Source: Streptomyces corynorhini
GTDB lineage: Bacteria > Actinomycetota > Actinomycetes > Streptomycetales > Streptomycetaceae
Assembly: GCF_003346515.1 (NCBI RefSeq)
Contig: NZ_QQNA01000145.1
Location: 1 to 64,000, forward strand
Length of the DNA stretch: 64,000 nt
Direction of reading: 5' to 3'
Made by a program: the position numbers and the translations under genes. Position 1 is the stretch's first letter; each line of letters begins with the position of its first letter. Shown here piece after piece: positions 1 through 7,708 of this stretch. Below the pieces are notes generated by a model. It saw only the letters and a list, made by a program, of their open reading frames with translations, was not told where the DNA came from and did not search any database.

Positions 1-1443
1 CTCCAACTCTCCAGCCCCCGCCGACTCCCGAGCCCCCTCCCGAGCCCCGCGCGCGCCGGGGAGCCGGGCCTTGCCCAGCGCCGTCGCCAGCAGCTCCAGC
101 AGCAGCCCCAGAGCGGCCGGTGTCAGCTCCACCCCGCCGAACCGGTCTGCGACGCCCCGCAGTTCGTCCGCGGCCGCCCGCCGCTCCGCCGCCTCGGCGC
201 GGGCGGTCCGCCGGAGCAGCTCCTTCTGTGCCGAGTGGTCCTCCACGGCCGAGGCCCGGCCCCGCTGCGCGCGGCTGCCGCGCTCGCGGAGCGCCACCGG
301 CACCTCGACCGCGGGCCCGGTCCACCAGCTCGTCTGGGCGGGCAGCGCCTCGTCCGGAGCCGGAGCCACCCCCAGATGCCGCGCGCCGTACAGGCCGAAG
401 GCGGCCACCGCGATGTCGTGCGCGTCCTGCGGCGCCGCCTCGTCGAACCACCGGGCGAGCCGCAGCAGGTCCTTGCGCCGTGATGTGTCGCCCGACGCCG
501 AGCGCAGCGTGCGCTTCGCGTCGGCGAGCAGTGACCGCAACGCGCGCGTGGTGGCGTCCCGCAACCGGTCGGCCTCGCTGCCCGTGCCGTCCTGATCGGT
601 GAACCAGCCGCGCAGCCCCTCCCAGTCGGCCCGCGCGCGACCCCGGCCGCGCAGCACCCGTGTCCCGGCCCCACCTCCCGGTGCCGCTTCCGTCAGCCCT
701 CCGGCATGCGCGTCCAGCCGCTTCAGCAGCCCCGGCAGCTCCGGCCACAGCAGCTCCAGGGCCGCCGCGATCCGGGGTGCGCGGAAGGACACGTCATCCG
801 TGACCGTCTCGACGTAGTCGAGCAGCAGCTCCTTGAAGCCCTCGAACGCGGCGCTGTCCAGGTCGTATCGGGCGAGCACCTGGCCGAGGTAGGCGTAGAA
901 GTCGCGTACGGAGCCGGTGAACTCGGTGAACTGCGCGAAGACCGTACTGACCCGCTCCAACGCGTCCCGCGGCTCCACGCCCTGCGGGCTCCGCACCCGC
1001 TCCGCCAGCTCGCGCAGTCCGCGCTCGATCAGCGCGGGCAGCTCACGGCTCACCTCGCGCGCGGCGTCGGCCCCCGCCAGAACCTCGTCCGCGTCGCGCT
1101 GGATCCGCTCGCCGAGTTTCGACAACTGGTAGCGGGAACCGGCCCGGTGGTAGTCGGAGATGCTAGACGCGCGCACCGTGTGGCCGCCGCGCACCAGGTT
1201 TCCCCAGCGCACGAGCTGCTCCAGCCGCGCGGTCAGCGTCTGGGCCCCCAACCCCCGCGCCGGTCCCGGCGCGCCGTCCGCCAGCCTCGCCAGCACATCC
1301 GGCACGGCCAGATCCGTGAGCAGCGCGGAGCGGCGGAACACGCGCATGACGGCCAGGTACTCCAGCCGGTCCGGAGCACTGAGATACGTGTACGCGGTCA
1401 GCCGCTCCCACGAGCCGTCGCTGTCCGCCGCTGGTTCCCGCAT
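1..1443 (-). CDS. jetA: DUF2397/TIGR02677 protein, JetA subunit of a type II Wadjet system (3' end outside window)
   Basis: The frame opens with ATG at 1443 on the minus strand and stays open for 481 codons to position 1, so the 3' end is missing. Family-like features are an N-terminal segment reading YTYLSAPDRLEYLAVMRVF, a winged-helix-like stretch around residues 70-85 with RLEQLVRWGNL, a following YQLSKLGERIQR, and GLYGARHLGV near residue 350. These match my knowledge of DUF2397 (TIGR02677) proteins, which are JetA of Wadjet type II, a condensin-like (MukF/kleisin-type) subunit of an SMC complex that restricts plasmids. In that system jetB (DUF2398), the SMC gene jetC and the nuclease gene jetD follow, which here would lie left of position 1. 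Function is inferred from the family; the partner genes are not visible. A GTG three codons upstream is an alternative start. Confidence 0.8.
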   Translation of the reverse strand, partial: MREPAADSDGSWERLTAYTYLSAPDRLEYLAVMRVFRRSALLTDLAVPDVLARLADGAPGPARGLGAQTLTARLEQLVRWGNLVRGGHTVRASSISDYHRAGSRYQLSKLGERIQRDADEVLAGADAAREVSRELPALIERGLRELAERVRSPQGVEPRDALERVSTVFAQFTEFTGSVRDFYAYLGQVLARYDLDSAAFEGFKELLLDYVETVTDDVSFRAPRIAAALELLWPELPGLLKRLDAHAGGLTEAAPGGGAGTRVLRGRGRARADWEGLRGWFTDQDGTGSEADRLRDATTRALRSLLADAKRTLRSASGDTSRRKDLLRLARWFDEAAPQDAHDIAVAAFGLYGARHLGVAPAPDEALPAQTSWWTGPAVEVPVALRERGSRAQRGRASAVEDHSAQKELLRRTARAEAAERRAAADELRGVADRFGGVELTPAALGLLLELLATALGKARLPGARGAREGARESAGAGELE

Positions 1444-1486
1444 GACGAAGAGGCTACGCAGTGCCACTGACAGTCGCGAACGGCTC

Positions 1487-1506
1487 CCGCACCACACGCG
1501 GTGCGG
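1487..1506. promoter_or_regulatory. Inverted repeat upstream of jetA
   Basis: Seven-base arms CCGCACC and GGTGCGG are separated by 6 bases. The repeat sits about 44 bp before the jetA start and 54 bp after the end of the preceding minus-strand gene. It could be an operator for jetA or a weak terminator for the upstream pair; no T-tract is seen. Confidence 0.3.
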
Positions 1507-1559
1507 CCAACTCCCTCACGCTGAGCGACCGTATGACGATCCGACCGGTGCTGGCCGGC

Positions 1560-3110
1560 TCAGCCGGGGTGCGCGGATTTCGGGAGGTAGGGAGTGCCCG
1601 TGCCGTTGCCGGAGACGACGGCGCGGGTCGTGGTGGTGCCGGTGCCGTCGATCTCGATGATGGGAATGGCCTTGGCCATGGGGCTGCCGTTGTTCTTCAC
1701 GGATATCCAACCGCTCGCCCCGGCGACGGCGTTGGCGTCGTAAAGAAGTGACAGGTTCTGCATGACGTCCTTGCGCTCGATCTTCTGGTTCGAGTTCTCC
1801 AGGGGGACGGCCTTCCTGATCGCCTTGACGGCGGTGCGGACCGCGTCGTACCCCATGATGGCCTGCCCGTCGTCGAGTTTGTCGTCGCGGAAGGCGGTTC
1901 TGAAGGTGCCGCCCGTGAGGAACGGCGCGATGGCGGTCGCCTCGAAGAACCGGGGTGCCTCGGTCCACGCGCCGGGGTGGGCGAGACCGGTGTAGACGAG
2001 TTTGATGTTCCCCTTCCGCAGCGACTGTTTGACCTCGTTGAAGCCGTCCGCCTGGAGCACCTGCGAGGTGTCGTCCCCGGAGACCACCGTCAGCTCGGAC
2101 CCGCTGCACTGCCGCTCGGCGAGCGGAGCCAGGAAGTCGGGCAGATCGCGTCCCCGGCCCGCGAAGTAGACGACGTCGGGCCGCTCCAGGCAGAGGTTCG
2201 GCATCTGGTTGATGAAGTAGGTGGCCAGCGGGGTCTTGGAGGAGTCGTACTGCATGGGCTCAGGGGCCGCGAGTCTCTCCTTCGGGAAGCCGGCGCCGAA
2301 CTTCTCCGCGAGCGTCCTCGTATAGAGGTCGTCCTTGTTGGAGTCCTTGACGATGAGCACCTTGGCCTTCGCGTACGTCCCGCTCCTCAGGTACTGCACG
2401 GCCGCCGCCGCCTCGTCGGCGTTGGGCGGCGCTACCCGCACCAGACCGTCGGACTCCTCCAGATCGTCGGCGGTGATCACCGACCCGAAGGAGGCGATGT
2501 TCCAGCTGTTGAGCCGCGCGACCATCCCCTTCGTATCGATGCGGCTGGTGCCGAGCCCGGCGACCGCGACGATCCGGTCGCGGTCCAGGCGGGCCTGGAT
2601 CTGCCCGAGGGTGTAGGCGCTCTGCGCGGGCCGGCTCCCGACGTCCGCGAGCAGCAGCTTGATCCTGGGCGAACGGCCCTGGGAACGCGCGTGGTTCGCC
2701 TCGTACTGCGCGGTGTAGGCCCCTTCCAGCTCATGCCGTACGGACTCGGTGTTCTTGCTGTCGCCGGGACCGGGGCTCATGCCCATCAGATAGACGACGC
2801 TCACGTACGGCGTGCCGCCCGACCTGGCCGCCTCCTGGTCGACCTCCCGGTTCTCCTTCTCGACCAGCCGGAACAGGGCGCGCAGGTCCGTGGTGAACGG
2901 GTACGTGCCGTCGGTCAGCCCGACACAGCGCGTGGCGTCGCCGGCCTCGACCCGCTTCACCCCCGCGGCGCAGTCGGTGGACTCAGGCCGCAGGAGCCAG
3001 CCGGTCCCGGCGCCGACGAGCAGGACGAGGACAAACCCGATGGCGACAAGACGCCATCGCGGAATGCGCGGATCGGGGTCGGGTAGATCGTCTGCGAGCG
3101 ACGTGGTCAT
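1560..3110 (-). CDS. Membrane-anchored periplasmic-binding-fold (LivK-like) protein
   Basis: This 516-residue protein has a short cytoplasmic N-terminus, one hydrophobic segment at about residues 21-40, and a long extracytoplasmic part resembling type I periplasmic binding proteins (branched-chain amino acid receptor fold), for example the segments around VSVVYLMGMSPG, IVAVAGLGTSR and KVLIVKDSNKDD. There is no lipobox, so it is anchored by the helix rather than by lipid. No permease or ABC ATPase lies nearby; the upstream neighbour is a P-loop ATPase 76 bp away on the same strand, and jetA follows 116 bp downstream. That context suggests a sensor or receptor role, not transport (inference). 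I chose ATG at 3110 because GAGAGGAAG lies upstream; the frame is open further to 3314 but that extension looks non-coding. Confidence 0.65.
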   Translation of the reverse strand: MTTSLADDLPDPDPRIPRWRLVAIGFVLVLLVGAGTGWLLRPESTDCAAGVKRVEAGDATRCVGLTDGTYPFTTDLRALFRLVEKENREVDQEAARSGGTPYVSVVYLMGMSPGPGDSKNTESVRHELEGAYTAQYEANHARSQGRSPRIKLLLADVGSRPAQSAYTLGQIQARLDRDRIVAVAGLGTSRIDTKGMVARLNSWNIASFGSVITADDLEESDGLVRVAPPNADEAAAAVQYLRSGTYAKAKVLIVKDSNKDDLYTRTLAEKFGAGFPKERLAAPEPMQYDSSKTPLATYFINQMPNLCLERPDVVYFAGRGRDLPDFLAPLAERQCSGSELTVVSGDDTSQVLQADGFNEVKQSLRKGNIKLVYTGLAHPGAWTEAPRFFEATAIAPFLTGGTFRTAFRDDKLDDGQAIMGYDAVRTAVKAIRKAVPLENSNQKIERKDVMQNLSLLYDANAVAGASGWISVKNNGSPMAKAIPIIEIDGTGTTTTRAVVSGNGTGTPYLPKSAHPG

Positions 3111-3186
3111 GGCGCTGCTGCTTCCTCTCGGCTGCCGCTGCTCTCCGCCGGCCGCTCTCGGCCGGCCGGCCGGGTGGGGGCGGTGG

Positions 3187-5259
3187 TCATGGCCGCGGTT
3201 CGTACCTCTCGGCCTCCCGGAGGAGACCCGCGGCGCCGCTGTGGGGCAGGGCGGCCAGCCGGTGGAACATCGCCGCGATGGTGGAATTGAGTTCGGGGGC
3301 GGAATGAGCGACACGATTACGGGGATCGGCGGCCAGCCACAGCGCCGTGACCAGCATGGTGAGCGGCCAGTGCTGGCCGAGGGACGCGGGCGCCAGCTGC
3401 CGGGCGAGTTGGCGTACGCGGTCGGCGGGCGAGGGCCCGCGCCGCCCGGGGCCCGGGGGCGCGACGGGGACGCGCATGGGGGCGGCGGTGATGGCGTACA
3501 GCTCGTAGAGCCACTGATCGGTGGAGGGAAGATCGCCGAACTGCTCGGCGAGGTACCCGACGGTGCGGTCCAGCTCGTTCAGGGCGAGGGAGTGGTAGTG
3601 GGCGTCGAGCAGATGTCGTCGTGGCCACCGCTCGCGCCGGTGCCAGCCGCGCAGCGCCTCATGGGTGGTGACCCAGCCCGATGGGTCGTCGGGCGGTTCG
3701 TGGGAGAGCGCCTCCAGCAGCACGAGCCGCAGCCAGGGCTGCAGGACGACCGCCGGTCTGCCCTCCTCCCGGCAGTGCTCCAGGTAGCCGCTGCCGCGCC
3801 CGCCACGCGTACCGGCGTCCTCGGGGACCGGCGGGACCAGCCAGAGCCGGGCGTCGACGTCCCGGCGCAGGGTGTCCTTGGTGAGCTGGTCGAACTCCTC
3901 CAGCACCCCGGCGTCCAGCGCCGAGTCGAAGGCCCGCGCCGCCGCGCAGACCTGGAGCGCGGCCCGCTGGCCCTCGGACAGATCGCGCAGCAGATAGCGC
4001 CGGGCCGCCGCGTCCAGCGGCATCGGATCCTCCGGCGGTCCCGGCACCGACGCGTGGGAGTCGAGGATGTGGCGCAGCTCCGCCGCCCCGCCACCGCGCT
4101 CGACGACGATCGCGTAGGCGGCGTCGAGCAGGGCGCGGGCGCTCCAGGGGTGCCCGTACGAGAGCCGGTGGATCAGCGGGGTGGCCGGGCCGAGCGAGGC
4201 CGCCGTCCGCTCGGCCAGGGTGGTCACCTCGGGCTCGGTGAGATCGCGCAGCCGCACCGGATACCAGTGCCACTTGGAGGTGGACGCGGGGCGCGGAATG
4301 CTCATGCGCCAGTCCTCGTACGAGGCGTCCTCCGGGGCGCGGGCGCGCAGCTCCGCCGGCAGGTCCGGGGCGTAGGGGCCCGGCACACCACGCGCGTTGG
4401 CGGCGGTCGCGACGACGAGCAGCGGGTCATGGCCCCGGCCGCGCGCGGCGTTCGCCTCCCTGACGCGCACCAGCAGGTCCAGGAATTGGCGGCCCCGGGG
4501 CGCGTCGATGTTGTCCAGCAGCGCGACGCACTCCTTGTCGCGCGGGTGCCGGGCGAAGTGGTCGCGCAGATCCTCCACGAAGGCGCCGCACAACAGCCGG
4601 TCGACCTGCTCGGCGTCCGCGGCAGCCTCGCTGCCGGCCAGTTCGTTGAGCCGCATCAGCGCGTCGACCGGCCGGTGCGGGCCGTCGGCGTACCAGCTCA
4701 GCCCGGTGCGCCACATCACGGTGACGGGCAGCCTCGGCAGGCCGAACTGGACCAGTTTCAGTACGAGATCGAGGCCCGGCAGCGGTAGGAGGTTGAGGTC
4801 CTGGAGCACGCCGATCGCCTCGACGGTTCCGTGCGCCTTCTCGTACGCCTCGCTGCTCTCCTTGGCCTGCCGCAGCGCCCGCTTCAGCTCCGCCCGCACG
4901 GCGCGGGCGTCGGCGCCGTTGAGGTTGATCGAGGTGTGGGCCACGAGCAGCCCGAGCGCCAGCCGGGGAAAGAGCACGGCGGGCTGGCGCGGAAAGCGGT
5001 AAGAGAGCCCCAGGGCGAGCCGCGCCGCCACCTCGTGCGGTCGCTTGGCCGGCGCCGAGGCGAAGTCGTACAGCGCGTTCGGTCTGTTGGACGCCAGATA
5101 GCCGAGCCAGCGCAGTGTGGTGGTCTTGCCGCTTCCGCGTCTGCCGAGCAGGGTGATGATCGGAAGCTCCCGGCCCCCACCCGTGCGCGTACGGCACTCG
5201 TTGAACAGACGGACCACGGACTTGACGCCCTGTGGCCGTTCCGTGGGCATGGTTACCAT
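3187..5259 (-). CDS. P-loop NTPase, STAND/AAA-like, paired with receptor-like protein
   Basis: The 690-residue product carries a clear Walker A motif, GRRGSGKT at residues 39-46, and a Walker B-like stretch, ECVALLDNID, near residue 255-265. The rest is alpha-helical and rich in Leu, Arg and Trp, without a recognised effector domain. The layout of an N-terminal NTPase and long helical C-terminus resembles STAND or AAA signalling ATPases. GGGGGAGGG sits about 5 bases before ATG 5259, which supports that start over the ATG at 5250. The gene lies directly upstream of the membrane-anchored binding protein on the same strand, so the two probably form an operon in which an external receptor and a cytosolic NTPase work together (inference). 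I cannot name a characterised homologue. Confidence 0.6.
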   Translation of the reverse strand: MVTMPTERPQGVKSVVRLFNECRTRTGGGRELPIITLLGRRGSGKTTTLRWLGYLASNRPNALYDFASAPAKRPHEVAARLALGLSYRFPRQPAVLFPRLALGLLVAHTSINLNGADARAVRAELKRALRQAKESSEAYEKAHGTVEAIGVLQDLNLLPLPGLDLVLKLVQFGLPRLPVTVMWRTGLSWYADGPHRPVDALMRLNELAGSEAAADAEQVDRLLCGAFVEDLRDHFARHPRDKECVALLDNIDAPRGRQFLDLLVRVREANAARGRGHDPLLVVATAANARGVPGPYAPDLPAELRARAPEDASYEDWRMSIPRPASTSKWHWYPVRLRDLTEPEVTTLAERTAASLGPATPLIHRLSYGHPWSARALLDAAYAIVVERGGGAAELRHILDSHASVPGPPEDPMPLDAAARRYLLRDLSEGQRAALQVCAAARAFDSALDAGVLEEFDQLTKDTLRRDVDARLWLVPPVPEDAGTRGGRGSGYLEHCREEGRPAVVLQPWLRLVLLEALSHEPPDDPSGWVTTHEALRGWHRRERWPRRHLLDAHYHSLALNELDRTVGYLAEQFGDLPSTDQWLYELYAITAAPMRVPVAPPGPGRRGPSPADRVRQLARQLAPASLGQHWPLTMLVTALWLAADPRNRVAHSAPELNSTIAAMFHRLAALPHSGAAGLLREAERYEPRP

Positions 5260-5436
5260 GCCACCCTCCCCCGTTTTTTCTGTTGTGCGCGCGCTTCCAC
5301 CATGGTTGAGCAGAGTCGCGTGTGGCTAGGGGGAGGGTGACCTGATTGTAGTAACTTCCTTACGCTCGGTGGTGGGCGTGAGGCGGGTGGGACGGGTGAG
5401 CGCCCGTGAACCGTGAGGTTCCGGGCCGCACCGACC

Positions 5437-7452
5437 TCAGAGCGTGCGCTCCAGCCGGTCCGCCATCAGCTTGATGAAGCGCGACGGATCGCTCAGCTCG
5501 CCGCCGTCCGCCAGCAGGGCCAAGCCGTAGAGGAGTTCGGCGGCCTCGGACAGCCCGGCGTCCACCACCGCATCGGCCGCGCCCCCGGCGGGAGCCGCTT
5601 CGCCCTCGGTGGGAGCCGCTTCGCCCTCGACCGGAGCCGCTTCCCCCTCGGCGGGCACCGGCAGGTTCGCGTGGGCCGTCCGCAATCCGCTGACCAGCCC
5701 GTGCGTGGGGTTGAGTTCGAGGATCCGCTTGATGTGCGGCACTTCCTGGCCCATGGCCCGGTACATGTTCTCCAGCGCCGGGGTCACGTCGTGGGTGTCA
5801 CCGACGATGCAGGCCGGTGAGACGGTGAGCCGGGACGAGAGGCGTACCTCCTTGACGTGCTCGGCCAGCTCCTTCGTCATCCAGGCCAGCAGATCGGCGA
5901 AGTCCTGCTGCTGCTTCTCGCGCTCGGCCTCGACCTCCTTCTTCTCCTCCTCGGTGTCGAGGTCGACCTCGCCCTTGGCGATGGAGAGCAGCTGCTTGCC
6001 CTCGAACTCCGGCACGGACTGCACCCACACCTCGTCCACCGGGTCGGTCAGCAGCAGCACCTCGATGCCCTTGGCCTGGAACGCCTCCATGTGCGGCGAA
6101 CTCTCGATGGCCGAGCGCGACTCGCCGGTCATGTAGAAGATGTGCTGCTGCCCCTCCTTCATGCGCTCGACGTACTCGCGCAGGGTGGTCAGCTTCTCCT
6201 CGTCCCGGGTGGTCCCGAACGACGAGATACCGAGGATCGCGTCCCGGTTCTCGAAGTCGCTGAGCAGCCCCTCCTTGACGACCCGCCCGAACTCCTGCCA
6301 GAACGTGAGATAGCGGTCCGGATGGGCGGACATCATGTCCTTCACCGTGGACAGCACCTTCTTCACCAGTCGGCGGTGCATCAACTGGATCTGGCGGTCC
6401 TGCTGCAGGATCTCCCGCGACACATTCAGCGACAGGTCCTGCGCGTCGACCACTCCCTTGACGAAGCGCAGATATTCCGGCATGAGCGCCTCGCACTCAT
6501 CCATGATGAACACGCGCTTGACGTAGAGCTGCACCCCGCGCTTGTGTCCCTGCATGAACAGGTCCTGCGGCGCGTGCGACGGAAGGAAGAGCAGCGCCTG
6601 GTATTCGAAGGTCCCCTCCGCCTGCATGCGGATGGTTTCCAGCGGGTCGGTCCAGTCGTGACTGATGTGCTTGTACAGCTCGTTGTACTCGGCATCCGTC
6701 ACCTCGCTCTTCGGCCGCGCCCACAGCGCCTTCATCGAGTTGACGGTCTCGGGCTCGCGAGGGGTCCCGTCGACGCTCTCGTCGTCCTCGGACCCGGCGG
6801 ACTCGGCGGCCATTCTGATGGGCCAGGTGATGAAGTCGGAATACCGCTTGACGATTTCCCGGATCTTCCAGCCGGAGGTGTAGTCGAACAGCTGGTCCTC
6901 GGTGTCCTCCGGCTTGAGCCGCAGCGTCACCGCCGTACCCTGCGGCGCGTCGTCCACCGACCCGACCGTATAGGTCCCCTCACCGGTCGACTCCCAGCGC
7001 GTCCCCTGACTCTCGCCGGCCCGCCGGGTCACCAGCGTCACCTCGTCGGCGACCATGAAACTCGAATAGAAACCGACACCGAACTGCCCGATCAGCTCCT
7101 CTGAATTCCCGGCGTCCTGACTCTCCTTCAGCTCCTTGAGGAACTTCGCCGTACCCGAATTCGCGATCGTCCCGATGAGCTGCACCACATCGGCGTGCGA
7201 CATTCCGATGCCATTGTCGCGCACGGTGAGTGTGCGCTCCTTCTTGTCGACCTCCAGGGAGATATGGAGATCCGATGTGTCTTCCCGCAGCGCGTCGTCC
7301 CGCAGCACCTCCAGGCGGAGTTTGTCCAGTGCGTCGGAGGCATTGGAGATCAGCTCCCGGAGGAAGACGTCCTTGTTCGAGTAGATCGAATGGATCATCA
7401 TCTGGAGGAGTTGGCGAGCTTCTACCTGAAACTCGAATGTCTCGGTCGACAT
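5437..7452 (-). CDS. htpG: Molecular chaperone HtpG (Hsp90)
   Basis: The 671-residue protein begins MSTETFEFQVEARQLLQMMI and shows the GHKL ATPase motifs of Hsp90: ELISNASDALDKLR, DNGIGMS and GQFGVGFYSSFMVAD, followed by the middle domain with the typical NVSREILQQ. It is an ATP-driven cytosolic chaperone. It is longer than the usual 620-640 residues because of a C-terminal insert with three EGEAAP units (see the repeat entry). ATG 7452 fits the family N-terminus; AAGGAAAGG lies upstream. I saw no CIRCE or HAIR-type heat-shock operator in the 256 bp before the gene. Confidence 0.95.
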   Translation of the reverse strand: MSTETFEFQVEARQLLQMMIHSIYSNKDVFLRELISNASDALDKLRLEVLRDDALREDTSDLHISLEVDKKERTLTVRDNGIGMSHADVVQLIGTIANSGTAKFLKELKESQDAGNSEELIGQFGVGFYSSFMVADEVTLVTRRAGESQGTRWESTGEGTYTVGSVDDAPQGTAVTLRLKPEDTEDQLFDYTSGWKIREIVKRYSDFITWPIRMAAESAGSEDDESVDGTPREPETVNSMKALWARPKSEVTDAEYNELYKHISHDWTDPLETIRMQAEGTFEYQALLFLPSHAPQDLFMQGHKRGVQLYVKRVFIMDECEALMPEYLRFVKGVVDAQDLSLNVSREILQQDRQIQLMHRRLVKKVLSTVKDMMSAHPDRYLTFWQEFGRVVKEGLLSDFENRDAILGISSFGTTRDEEKLTTLREYVERMKEGQQHIFYMTGESRSAIESSPHMEAFQAKGIEVLLLTDPVDEVWVQSVPEFEGKQLLSIAKGEVDLDTEEEKKEVEAEREKQQQDFADLLAWMTKELAEHVKEVRLSSRLTVSPACIVGDTHDVTPALENMYRAMGQEVPHIKRILELNPTHGLVSGLRTAHANLPVPAEGEAAPVEGEAAPTEGEAAPAGGAADAVVDAGLSEAAELLYGLALLADGGELSDPSRFIKLMADRLERTL
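5591..5653 (-). repeat. Three 21-bp tandem repeats inside htpG
   Basis: The 18-base unit GGAGCCGCTTCGCCCTCG recurs with 21-base period at 5591, 5612 and 5633 (the third copy has one change). In frame it encodes EGEAAP units in the C-terminal part of HtpG. It is a length-variable low-complexity linker and does not break the frame. Confidence 0.85.
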
Positions 7453-7708
7453 GTGCAGGAATACCTTTCCTTGGCAAAATCCTCGGTGAAGCGGCAGCCC
7501 GAATCCATCCGGCCACCCCACATCGTATCCAGCCTCCCCTGCGACGAACGGGCGTACGCACCCACGCACCGAGACCCGCCAGCCGCGGACCGACGGAGCG
7601 GCGAGCCGCGGTCCGCGCATACCTCTCGCACTTCACGTACGTCTTCAGAGCCGCCTCCGAAGCCGTAGGGAAACAAAGGCGATCGACGTGGGCGTCGCGG
7701 GTGCGCAG

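Noticed and set aside
2812..4788. Long plus-strand open frame opposite the P-loop NTPase
   Set aside because: It is antisense to the NTPase and binding-protein genes, has Arg/Gly/Pro-biased composition and no family features.
5857..7104. Long plus-strand open frame opposite htpG
   Set aside because: It mirrors htpG codons and has no ribosome site; htpG is certain.
7453..7708. Heat-shock operator (CIRCE or HAIR) before htpG
   Set aside because: Neither TTAGCACTC-N9-GAGTGCTAA nor CTTGAGT-N7-ACTCAAG is present in the 256 bp read.
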